A stretch of 64,000 bases of DNA, from contig HG738137.1 in NCBI GenBank assembly GCA_000499405.2, positions 7,254,001 to 7,318,000 on the forward strand. Reading direction: 5' to 3'. This DNA is from Onchocerca volvulus. Its lineage: Eukaryota > Nematoda > Chromadorea > Rhabditida > Onchocercidae. Positions 38,414 to 50,758 of the stretch are shown here, piece after piece. A model generated the notes under the pieces. The model ran no database searches. It was not told where the DNA came from and was given only the letters and a program-made list of their open reading frames with translations. How positions within the stretch are numbered: the stretch's first letter is position 1; each line of letters begins with the position of its first letter. Position numbers and translations under genes: made by a program.

Positions 38414-41400
38414 CTATCTGGAACAAACCTGAACTACGGGTGCTTGTGTGACACGTCGCATTGATGGAGTTCTCCGCCACAGTGTAGATTCTCTACTACT
38501 ACGTTGCGCAAATTCACCATCGTCAATTGTTTGTCGCGGAATCGATGAACCATGGAATTCAATTGTGAACTGAAAAAATTGTTGGTTTTGATTTTGACAA
38601 CTTCCTATTCTAAAAGAAAGTTTAATTCGAAAAGCTGAAACAATACAGAATTAATTATATATTGTTCGCTAAAAAATCGGAATATATATTGGCGATTTTT
38701 ACCGACCTTAGTTGCACAAACGAAGCAAGCAGTAACAAGTTTAGCGATTTCATTCATCAGATCCTTCGTCTCCTGTATCACCGAATCAACCTGCATTTAA
38801 AAACAAACGGTTACTCATCGCGATATAGAATTAACTTTAACTAATTCTTATCAAGTATGAGAGGATTCATTTCCAGAATTTCAAATAGACTGAAAGAAAC
38901 ACTCCGAATATTGGTTAACTAAGGAGGAGGCCAAAAAAAGCTAGTAGTGATTTGGCAGAAGATTTAATCACTAACTGACTTAAAAAGTTCTAATATTCAA
39001 TGGCTTAATATAAATGTTCAGAAAATGGTGATTTCTGAAGACATAATTTAAGATTGTGAAAAATGATTGCAACTGAGTTATTACTGGAATCAGATGTATT
39101 TTGATAAAGTATTATGACTGCAAATTACTTTGGAAAATGTCGCTGGTTTACCGACTGTCGGACTTTTCACTAGTACTTGTAACTGCTGACAATGTATCGG
39201 TATTTTTTCCAGGATCGTCGATAGATCATTTTTTTCCGCACTTCCCGGTACCTGAAGTCATAGATTACATTAAGCTGTAGAGATAGTATCGGCTCAAATA
39301 TTTTTGCCTCTATTGTAGTTATATCATAATTTTTACAATTAGTGTTGTTGTCAGTATTATCGTTGATTTCTCTCTAAAAATCAATGAAAACAAAAAAGTG
39401 TACCTCACAAGAAAATTCTTGGACCGCTTTATACATCTTGTTCGCTTGTTCTGCAAAAAATTCTGCCTGCGTGAAAAGGTCATGCGTTGTTTTCAGTGGT
39501 CCTTCACCTCGCGTAAAAAGATACATATTATAAGCCATAGAAGACATTGCTTTTGCGCGTCTGACAATATCATTTTCTGCATATTCATCCCACTTTTCTG
39601 CTTCCGCATCGACTTCGGAGGTCAGAAGTTTCATCTCCAAACCAACTTTCGCTATTTTCTGCTGATCCTGAAAACAGTTGAAACTTAAATTCTGAATATC
39701 TTCGGAAAATTGTTTAATGAATCATACTCGTTGACTAAGAAGAGCTAAAATAACGGTAATAACTCCCAATGGTGATGGCAGTATTAAATAAGACTCCCTG
39801 TTTTCTATATATTTGATTTACGGAAGTCTCTTAATATCTCAGCTTCATCTTACCATATATGCCAAATCCCATTTTCAAATTGATAATTTTTTAGGAGCAA
39901 CTTACTTCCACATTAAGGGTAATTGGCTTCGTTGGCTTTTGTGTTGTACCATGTTTCTGAAAATGAATCATCAGTGAAATATGAAGATTACTTAAAAACC
40001 ATTTCTCAACTTCTCAAATAATTTGCAATCCAATTCGATAGGAGCATTGGTGTCTCACATTATTTATAGTAAAAGTTAAGCTAATATTAATTACAGTTTA
40101 TCCAATCAAAACGAAAATAGTTCCTCAAATTACTACTGCTGGATCGATATGTACTGGTTTCTTATCAGCTATCACAAAATAACGTCACATTAACGATTCG
40201 TCTCATTACTGACATTAATAAGCAGATTAATCGAGTCATTTACAAATTTAACAACGGTGTGAACGATTAAATTGAGAATGCTAATTACTATGAATGCATG
40301 GGACGCATTCCACAGTAGAGATTCCACAGAAACTTTTTCGTTTATCTTATTCTCGAGGTTTTTATTTGATTTCGTTCAAGTGATTTTCTATTAATCGTTA
40401 GATTTTCAGCTCAAATCATGACAACTTCTGATCATAACACTTTTTATTCCAGTATTTTTGATTATATATGTATTAATCATTTTCACATGCACCCATAAAT
40501 CATAACATATGTGATTTAAACACAGCAAACAACACAAATGAAAAGATTTAAAGGACATAGGTAGCTAACAGTCAAAAGTGTAGATTAAATGTTATCCTTT
40601 CTGGACTGTGAAGTTTCGGATCAGATATTCCAAAAGCTTCAGATGCAGCAAAATCACAACTGTCGACTTTTGTTTCCGGATTCAACTTTTTTTTCTCCAA
40701 TAGAGGACCAAGCATTAATAACTATATTTCGGCATGCAAATCAATGGCAATTATTGAAAATCGATATATTACTATGATAACGTTCTCAGAATTTTTGAAA
40801 ATAAAAAGGAAATTCGAATGACGACTCAAGTTTCACATAGATAACAATCATATCACTAAATAATTATAAAACTCCATGCAAATCATTTCATAATACTAAT
40901 TATCACCAAGTATCTACATAACTTGGTAATAACATAAAACATCTGTAGCGTTCATAAAAGCCTGGACAAGAGCAATCTACTAAATAATAATTAAGTAACT
41001 ATGAGCTATTAGATATGCGCATGAAATAGATACTTCTCCCACTTGACTAGTTCCATTCTGAGAGATGGACTGATCGCAAAAATAAATAAGCACTCGACAA
41101 ATCCTTACATAGTAGACAAAAAAAGTATCAGAATTGAACAACTGAAAAAAAAAAAAAGGAATTTCTATGACGAAATATTTCATATTACCCAAGTAATTTG
41201 AATCTAAAGTAAACAAGTAAGTAAAAACAAAAATATGCTGAGATAGGAATAAAAAACTTGCAAAATCCAAGTTCCAAGACCCAAAATTCGCAGATTTCTC
41301 ATTGCTATCTAAATATTTGGTTTGGTTTTAAATATTCAGATTAAAAGAGGTTTTAGAATAATAAACAAAATAAAATGAATATAAAATAAAAGTAAAATTA

Positions 41401-44400
41401 AAAACCAAACGAAAGGGTATGGTGACGACCACAGCAAGAACATGATGCAAATTTAATAAACATAATAAATATTGGTATTAATGGTAAAATCGTGGTACAC
41501 ATACAATTTTTACGATAATGCACAAAAAGCAGCCTAGAATTTCATGCAGAACCAAAATTTAGTAATAAGGCCATCAAATACAACAAAGTAAAAATCAAAA
41601 ACTCTACAAAAGTTCAATTTTCGGCTTCGAAATAGTCACGAATTTTAAAATTAAAAAGAACTATTGCGTTGTAGTCTTATTAGTAGTTCAAAAATCTATT
41701 CAACAGTAATTTGTTCGATGTTTAGGAAGAGGTGGTGGAGATAGATTCTGAATATACACCTTATTTATTTCATCATGCAAATCATCCAGTATGCACTGAA
41801 AATTTATATCCGCGGTAAAAGGCCTGTTTGTGTTTGACGAACAAGTATCTTCAATGAATCGACAGAATTGCTCCATAGGTTCTACGGCATTCTTCAAATG
41901 TCTGACTAATTCCAAACTATCAGAATGAAATTGATCTTCTGCATGTGAATGAGAGGATGTGAGACATTTTTGGAAGGGAAGATTAAACGAACGATCGGAG
42001 GTCGGTGATGAAATGGTAGACAAAGGAGATGGTACACAATCACTTCGATGGTTTTCTATAGTTGATTGACTTACCCCTGGCCTAGGCAGCGACATATAGG
42101 CTTGTTTCTCCGCTGCTAAACGACCGCTTGCAGCTGCATCAGTTTCTTTTGCCAATCTTGATAAATCATTGACACACTGTGCCCATGTATCACAAAAAAC
42201 TTCAACGTTCTCTCGCGCTATACGTGAAGATGGATGTATGCATAATGTGCGACCAGCCAATAATGTCTTCAACCATAATTATTCAAATGATCATATCCAG
42301 AAATTTTTTTTTCTTGAGATACTTTGGATCTGTGAGAAAAGGCATTTTAAGCGAAATGTAAAGCAATGCTATTTTTGAAGTAGTATTGCGAAAATAAATT
42401 AAAAAGCACCAGTGGAGCGAGAGATCGCAAGTTCCGTTCCGCATGTCCTGTAGCAACGTGTAAGCCATCCGTTAACGATATATGATGTAACAGTCGACAA
42501 ACCTAAATTAAAATTCAATATAAAAAAAAACAAGTTTTTCAAGCAATATAAATTGGTAAACAGTATAAATTTACAGTAGAAATTTCAGTTTATCCAATAA
42601 ACAAAAAATTAAAACATAGCATGTCTATGATAAGCAAATTTCGTAACTATATGGGCATTCTTCAACCAGATACGAAATAAAATTTTGAGACAAAAATAAA
42701 AATTACTTCCTGTATATGTTCTGAATGTTCGCGAAACTGTTCAAGAAATTTTTCAACACCGTCAATATCACCCGAAACGGAACATGCTTTGATGGATGAC
42801 AAAATTACTTGGTCTTCATTAGCACGCAATACTTCCGAGATCTGCAAAACAAGAAGAGAGGTAACGAATCAAAATATAATTATGTGTGATAATAAAATTA
42901 ATGAAATTTAAAATAAAACACTTACTTGTTCCATAGCTACAATTTGCAACTGTTTCCTGAGATCCTTTAATCTTCGACTAAGTCTTTCCACACTCACTTC
43001 AATACTTTCATTTCTTAAAGGCTCATTAGCAATCTGAATTATTTGTAATTTCATCACATTTAAGTAATAATTAAAGTATTTAAAAACAATAAATGAACTT
43101 GGGAAAAGGCCATATATTGATACTGAATGACTAAGAAAGACTATATATTGAATAATTAAATAACACATGACCATATGAACGTCTTTAATATAATTCTCTC
43201 TGTCCATATGAAATCATTTCCCATAACTTAATTGTTGGTTAAAATACTTCGAACCTACAGCAATACTTTCTCATTTTATTTAAAGCTTGGAGAAATATGT
43301 TCAATTTTACTTGTTGCAATATCCAATTGTTTTCGCTTAATTATTTAATTATGGAATGTTTGACTCGGATTTCGTGGATTATATATGACAAATAACTGCC
43401 AATAATAATTTCAGAACACAGTTCTTAAACATTAATCATTTTACGTAAAATGACTTACATCAGGCTGTATAAGATTTGTCATTTCAAATCGACATTCTTC
43501 TAAGAAATCCAAAATCTGTTCACGATGATGATGCGGAGTATAAGCTGAATCGGTAAAATCCTGAGTCATTTCACATAGTGAATCTAAAGCGCTTATCAGC
43601 CGTTCCCTTGTGACAGTTCCAACGTTACATGTCATCCGTACCATCTCCAACATTTCCTGGATAATAGAAGAACTGAAGACTTTTATTATCTTCAAAAATT
43701 ATGACTAAAGTTAAGAGCTTATGAATAAAAATACTAACATTTAGACAAAAAAATCATTAATTTTAGAAAAAATATAGTTTAGCGTTATAGCTTAAAAAAA
43801 GAAAATACCATTAATCGCCTAATAGCTGCATTAGCAGTAAGCTGCATTCCAATATCTAAAACTTCATCACTGGATGGCGATGTAAAATGTGTTGCGTCAA
43901 AGTGCATTACACCATCGGAAACGCAAAGTGCGATCAACTGTAAGGCTAAACGCATCTGAAAATGCTTAATACATATATTTATGTCACATCGATATTATCT
44001 AAAATAAAATATTCCTTAAAGCTTCCACAATAACAATGGTATTTCGGACTTCCTTTTCACACAAAAAAATCGAACAAAAAAGATATTTCAATAAATGAAC
44101 CTGCTGAAAAACTCCATTTCGACACTGCCGTGCGCTATCACTATCTGGATGCCTTAAAAGTGTTTTATTTGAAGTTAACAGCAGCATCGTCAATCGTTCC
44201 AGCATTGTACGTGCTACAGCCATTTGTCCACGACGTTTTTCATTTTTTAAATCATTCTGTCGATCGCCTGAGCGATGAGCCAAATCAACCATATCACTAC
44301 CGAATTCGGTGAAAATTTTTACAAAATCCGTGAAATTTGTTGTGTTTTCTAATTTTACCAACGAAAATGCTATCTGAAATAAATGAAAATCAAAAAACGG

Positions 44401-46029
44401 AATTGAAACTTTTATATTTTAGTTTTCTGCTCTTAAAGCTAAAAAATTTCGGAATTTTCTTTGCTTAGAGTTTTTTTGGAAGTGAAGTTCACGATAACTT
44501 CTAAAACAAAATTAAACCTTAAGTACCTTATCTTCAGATCTAAGAATGTGCTTGACAAGTACACGATCTGCCAACAAAAGAACTCGTGTAACAGAAAATA
44601 GAAGTTGTCGCGCAGCTCGTACAAGGATAGATTTATCAATAGCAGCATCATCCGTTAAACAACCATTCAAATTTGCTATTGAAGCTCCTGCAAAACTAAG
44701 CACAAATTCATCGTATAGCTATATTTCAATAAATATTTAAATTGTTCCGCTCATTACAGAATGATCCTGAAATGAAGCGAAAGATAAACTGTTATGCAGT
44801 ATCTTTAAATGCTACAAAATAGGAGACTTAATAAAAAAGGATAAGTTAAATCTGTGATAATAAAATTAGAAGGATCTTTTTCCAACGAGCTGTTTAAAAT
44901 TATTTCCTCTAAAAAATCTAAAATATATATTTAACTTTAGTTAGACAAAAAATTCTTCATAGTACTACCTGCTAGTCGAGCTTCGTGACATGCATCATAC
45001 ATTTCAGGTTGTATATCTGGATTTTCATCGGCAATCGTTTCACCAACCACTACAAAACGTTCGATAGCTGCTTCCACTGCTGATCCTATCTAAAAATATA
45101 CGAAACCAACTTCTGAAATAAGAAAAATTGTAGAAAAAGTTTTATTGAAACAAAAAATATAAACAAATTGAAAAGGTTATAATAGGGATAAGATCTACTT
45201 AATACTTGAATACAAAATTTCAAAACAAAATTTATATTAAAATAATCCCATTTCTAATATATTACCAACAAGAGTTTATTTTGGCACCATACTATGAAAC
45301 GAAAAGAAATTGCCTACTTTTAAAGCTGAGCGAAGAGCTTTCTCGGATCGTTTTTTACCACTTGATAAATAACTCTCCTTGAAATTCACAAGCGTCGTTA
45401 TCTGAATAAAATGATTTATATGAGAGCTTCAAAAAGAAAAAACAAAGAACCACCTAAATAACAAACACAATAAAATGCATGATAAAGATGTCACTAACAT
45501 TATTACAACAACCTGTCATTATGAACCCAACTTTTCTGAGGCTGTCTACAGAAAATGAACGAGACTAAAACATAAATATGCATGAAAAATCTTCAAATCA
45601 TCAAAAGTTTTTGTGATGCTGCATAAAATGATTTAGTTATCAAAATGTTGTGCTAGTTTTATTTACAAAAAGAATTCCTCAACAGTTACAAAAATAAAGA
45701 TCCAAATATCTTTTAATTATGAAACTTACTATTAAATCGGCAACAACTATTTTTTAAATTTTAGGCAATAAGAAATTATATCTACTACCGCAACAATAAA
45801 ATATTGCAAATTGAAACCTGCAGGAAAATCTTTCAAAGTTTTATGAATCAGCTGATAATGATAGTAGTTGATCCGTCAAGTAAATGAATAATAATACAAA
45901 TAAATGAACTTCTACCTGAGTAACAAGCGGGACTAGAGTCTGCTCTACCGATTTTGTTTTGATCTCAAGGTTTTGTGGATCAAACGTATATGATGGATTT
46001 ACTGCGCCATTCAGTAACGTACTACCCAT
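38414..46029 (-). CDS. ctn-1: Alpha-catulin (vinculin/alpha-catenin family), 16 exons
   Basis: Exons: 45916-46029, 45318-45401, 44969-45089, 44527-44687, 44101-44373, 43809-43955, 43459-43656, 42926-43033, 42707-42841, 42410-42502, 42075-42266, 39906-39956, 39404-39667, 39129-39251, 38707-38790, 38414-38569; 767 aa. Nearly all introns are phase 0. The N-terminus (YTFDPQNLEIKTKSVEQTLV, then PLVTQ) is the alpha-catenin/catulin start. RAARQLLFSVTRVLLLAD, RRGQMAVARTMLERL and the C-terminal WDEYAENDIVRRAKAMSSMA/LFTRGEGPLKTT block match vinculin-family helices as arranged in catulin (human about 734 aa). Catulin is a cytoplasmic scaffold tied to Rho signalling and, in C. elegans, to dystrophin-complex and BK-channel placement. 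The beta-catenin-binding role of alpha-catenin is not assumed. The last exon ends QAPVVQVCSR by reading past a possible CAG|GTTTGT donor, so a further 3' exon is possible. Confidence 0.9.
41700..42266 (-). CDS. Alternative long form of catulin exon 11 with its own stop
   Basis: Exon 11 of catulin normally ends at 42075 (SLPRPG, followed by GTAAGT). If that donor is ignored, the frame stays open for 124 more codons to a stop at 41700. The extension is serine/proline-rich and helical in parts, ending LSPPPLPKHRTNYC. Such length is improbable by chance in DNA this AT-rich. It would give a shorter catulin with a novel tail lacking the C-terminal vinculin-like block. Alternatively a donor inside it (INK|GTGTAT) could splice it in as a longer internal exon in phase 0. 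Confidence 0.45.
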   Translation of the reverse strand, partial: TLLAGRTLCIHPSSRIARENVEVFCDTWAQCVNDLSRLAKETDAAASGRLAAEKQAYMSLPRPGVSQSTIENHRSDCVPSPLSTISSPTSDRSFNLPFQKCLTSSHSHAEDQFHSDSLELVRHLKNAVEPMEQFCRFIEDTCSSNTNRPFTADINFQCILDDLHDEINKVYIQNLSPPPLPKHRTNYC

Positions 46030-47228
46030 AGCTCCTGATCTTCGTCACAAATGCATTAGTTTTGAGCGGTCACTTCGAACATTACATACGTCACCTAGTT
46101 AAGGTTTATTTAAAAAACAACTTTATATATGCATAACATGAGAAAAAAACCATACATGACGAATTTAAAGAACATTTAAAAATGCTACTAAAAGTAATAA
46201 ATAAATGTTAGGATCCTTTTAAACAACGATTGATAAGTTATATGAAGAATTACACGGTTGCGAATTCAAAGCAATAAATGAATAAAATATGAAGTACCAC
46301 TTTAAAAAGAGTTACGAAATTCTATTCAAGTTACACAATTTCTAATTTTGGATAAGATCCAAAATTGATATGCTATTGTTCATAAATACAACAAAGTTAG
46401 AAGTCGATTATAGCTTGATTAATAATCTCTATTAATCTAATTCATTCACTTGATCAATCCCATAACTGAACAATAAGCAAATTGACATAATTCATTCGGC
46501 TAATATATTCAGCTTGGCTCACTGACTCATCCAGATCTTTGAAATGAACTTCTCTGCTTTTTACTTTTTAAATCTTACATTTTATGTATTCGATCGAAAA
46601 TTGTCGTTTGCTTTATGAGAACGAGAGATGGAAGCCAGAAGGCAAGAATCAGAAGGAAGTATATGTAAGTGGAATCATAAGAAGTGAAATATGAATGAAA
46701 TTCAATCTTCTCATCGAAATGATAATAAACGAACAAAATGACTGAACTAGCACGAAGAGAATGTGTAATATCTAACAAATGCTTCTTCTCCGAATCTCTT
46801 TCACGCAACAAAAGAATTATTCATTACGCAACTTGCTCAACTCATCAGCATTTCATGCCATCCAAAACGTGTCCTGAGACATGATAAGAGACAAGAACTT
46901 TCCTTCCACACATATTTCAAAAACAACAAAATAAACAAACAATGGGATGAACGGACAAGTGATGGGGTGGGACAAGATCGCAAGATTGCAGTGATCGCTG
47001 TCTCTGAAAGGGTCATGTCGCAAATGTCAACAATTGTCCAACATCATTTGTTGAGTGAGAATAAAGAAAAGGAAGCTATGCTTATCGTCTTCACCCTCTT
47101 CGCTTCCTCTTTTTCTTTTCAGCTCTCTCTTCTTACATCCGTTTCTCAGATGGAACATGTCTTTCCATCCATAAATCAAAAACATTTGAAGACGTAGAAA
47201 TTTTTTGGAACTCTTTTGGTCATTCAAT

Positions 47229-47305
47229 GGTCAGTACGGGTCACGTGGACTTGCAGTCTCATTAAATACAGCCTCACGTGGTCAGTACGGGACTTGCAGT
47301 TTCAT
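47229..47305. repeat. Direct repeat GGTCAGTACGG... with two CACGTG boxes
   Basis: GGTCAGTACGG followed by GACTTGCAGT(C/T)TCAT occurs at 47229-47264 and again at 47280-47305. The first copy has an extra GTCACGTG insert. CACGTG palindromes lie at 47242-47247 and 47275-47280, 33 bp apart. The position is about 1.2 kb upstream of the catulin start, so a bHLH-type control element is possible. Confidence 0.65.
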
Positions 47306-49959
47306 AGATAATTCTCACGCACATATGCTTTCTGCTTTTCAGGTAATTCCTATTTCCATCAAGAAGTCGCTTATTTTGGTGTTGTGTTCCATGATGATTG
47401 TATTCTGTTGGCAAACAAATTAGAGTTATCCAGGATGACACGAATGCTGCGCAAGGTCACGACAATATATTCCATCGATGAGTCACAAAAAAAGATTCCA
47501 ATATAATTTCTGATTCATTCCTGATTCATCGGAAGAGTCAATGACCCACTGGTCCATGTAGTACACTATTATAATATTTTTTGAACTGCTGAAGAGTTAA
47601 AATCTCCTCAAAATGTCGTTTCGATTGTGCAATTGAGAGAACAAAGGAAGAGAAATCGAGAGATCTTGAAGTTTCGGGAAATTATTTTTGAAAAAAAACT
47701 TACTCAAATCAAAGCTCGAGTAGTGAAGCTGAAATTTGATCTAGAAATAGCGATCCTCCAAGACTGGTAAAGTGACAATTCTAAATGTCAACATATTTTC
47801 AAGTACCCACACAGATCCATTTATGCTAGCCGTTCATTTATCTTTTAAAATTATTACAAAATTTACGGATAAATCGTATTTAAGGGACTTTTTTCCAATA
47901 CGTTAATCTGATAAATCAAATAAGTCACTGCATTAGTATAATAAATGGTTGAATAACGATTGATAAGAATAATCTTATGTGTTCACATGAGGTTGAATTA
48001 ATGAAGAGAAAAAGTATGCAAGAATTTCATATAAATAAAATTGGATGAGTATATTTAGAAATAAATGGTTAACAATTCAAAATATCATTTTACCTGGATT
48101 CTATTAATTAAAATTAGCCAAAATCTCGATTCGTAGAATATCATTGCGAAAATTGAAGTCAACTGAATGAGCTTGAAAATTCCTCTACCAATTCATCATT
48201 TACAAATAAATTAATTCACGAAAGCAGTTGTTCGTAATCAGTAACTCGATCAAAGAAAATTTTCTTTTTTCCATCAATTAATCAGTGCACATTCCTAGAG
48301 TATTCTAAATGAACACAGCTGCTATCGTACTTTCCACTGATCATCATTAATTGTTGATTTTTAGTACAAATTTAGGACACTGGGTCGAATGTTTGTTTTT
48401 TTTATTTAATTGCAATTTTAAAGTAAGTAAGCATTTTAAAACTTATTTTTATAGAAAAAAAATAATGAAATTTTTGCGACAATAAAATAAATTTTTCAGT
48501 TTTATTTTTAAAAGACAAACAATGAAAAGGGAAATATGACATAAGAGTTCTTGATTCTATCTGAACGACACAAATGATAACACACTGATATCAGAATGAT
48601 TTTAACAAAACGAATATCAAGTTAAAATGGCAGAGGTGATAAGATCGAATATCAAAAAAGATGAAAGAAAAATATTCGATGAAACAAAAGTAGATGATCA
48701 CAAATATTTAGTCATCATTGTTTATCTCTCGTCCTCTTCAAAGAGAAATAATTCATTAGAAAGCATCAACAGTCTGTGTGGCAACATCACTTGAAATCTA
48801 CTTTATCAATAATAAATTATCACCTGTTAACAGTAGCATTGGTAGAAGAAATAGTTAGAGTTGCAATAAACAAAACAGATGATAGAGTATATTGCTGTCA
48901 GAATGATATCATTTTAATCAGTGGAGTTAATGATGCTAATTTGAATTGATATATGGATTACATAAGGTTGGAGGCATGAAAGTGATTGTGATTATTTCTC
49001 AACAATATTTTAAATTCTTTATTTCATCTATGTTATAAGTTACAACTGGCAACATTATCTTTAGTTTCTGCTGTTAAATTAGTGGTAAAAGAGCAAATTG
49101 GAAAAACATAAGTTGATTTTCAGCAAATAACTGTCAAATCTTTCCTGATTCTTCTCTTTTATATTTTGCAAATTTCTTCCTCATCTCGAAACTTTATGGT
49201 TCATTCTTATCATTTGAAAGTTGTAATCATTAATTTTGATAAGTACCTTTCATCAATACGTTATCTGATCTCCAGTGATAGTTTTATTTCATATCTTTAT
49301 TCACATAAACAGAAGACGATAAAATGTGAGTTGAATGAGAATTCACATTTCAATTCAACAAATGAGTCATGAATCGATGTTTTTATATGATTTAAGATGA
49401 ATCACCTAACAAGTTGAAAAATAAATTACTATATGATGTGATCAGATGCCAATCAAAAAATCCAGGATTTTTTTTAGATAACATTGATTCGAAAGCAATT
49501 TTCTTCATTTTGAAAAATGATGGAAAGTCCATCGTTTAATTTGGAAATAAGCGTAATATGATAGTAAAGGAAATATTTCTGGCTAATGCATCGCATGAGT
49601 ATTTTGAAAGCTAATTAATATCAAATTTCCTTAAAATCTAGACATTTTAATCACGAGATTGTTTACATCTACAAGTTGATTATCTAAAAGCTTCATACTA
49701 CTCAAGATAAATGATAGCTTTATGGAGCGTTTTACTTTAATCACTGTTCAAATTTGACCAATTTTTCTGATATTTTATTTCTATCTTCAACCGAAAATAA
49801 TAAATGTGATAAAATCGATAGTTTCTTAATTTTACCCTTCGGAAAGATAACGGAAAGTGTATTTCAAAAATTCGAGAAAAAATTTAAAAGCACAAAGCAG
49901 ACAAATTGATTTTTGATATTTAAGTTCTTCTTGAATCGATAGGCTGCAATCGATTACAT

Positions 49960-49992
49960 CCAGCTCATTAATGCAATGCATTAATGAGCTGG
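49960..49992. repeat. 33-bp near-perfect palindrome
   Basis: CCAGCTCATTAATGCA and its exact reverse complement are separated by one base. It could extrude as a cruciform. No gene lies within several kilobases. Confidence 0.9.
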
Positions 49993-50593
49993 TTAATGAG
50001 AAGTAGTGAAAGTTGTTTCTGGCGAGAATGAATTGATGGAAAGTCATAAATTCATACCGCATAAAATTTAAAATTTTGAAAACGAAGAAAAATATGCAAA
50101 TATATCAGAAACTGCGCTTTTTAGTTTTTCTTTAATCATTGCTAATTTCCATGCCGTAATTAAAATCTTAATTGCAAATACTAAAATAGAATGAACAATA
50201 AAAAAGACTGGATGAGCTTGAATTTTTCATTTTTTTAAAAGTACTTTTCATACTTTGCAGAGAATTTTTACTTTATAAGCATACTAGATGAGAGTAAAAA
50301 GTTTAAAATTTCGATAAATGATCTATAATATCGATTTAGATCTTATCAGTGCCCGATCCCAGGGCAAGATTTCACTATTTCTGCTTTAAGTGAAGTGCTT
50401 AATTCAAAAAAATTTCATATCTTTTCACAAAATAAATTATGAAGTTCAGCAAAATTTTTGACCTAACTCATTGATAAACAGTCACTGTTTATCATTTCAA
50501 AATTTGTCTTATAAGAGCTCATAAAATAAAGCAAAAGAATTTCAGATAAAAAGTTTGAATTGAGCGAATGATTTTCGATTTATTTAAGAGAGA

Positions 50594-50758
50594 AAATATT
50601 CATTACTAAAGTTTGATGTTAGCACAGCGAGATCGATGATCGACGACAAAGAAATTGATTGGTTCATGAAATCGTGACAAATGATTAATGATCTCATACC
50701 ACTTCTTCTGCCACCAGTTTCTTGATCAAAGAATATCAAACTTTAGTAATGAATATTT
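50594..50758. repeat. 165-bp element with perfect 24-bp inverted ends
   Basis: The arms 50594-50617 (AAATATTCATTACTAAAGTT plus TGAT) and 50735-50758 are exact inverted complements flanking 117 bp. It is MITE-like in form but no target duplication is seen. Confidence 0.85.

Noticed and set aside
46575..47423. Several short open stretches on both strands near the catulin upstream region
   Set aside because: They overlap each other, lack family similarity and coincide with a probable promoter region.
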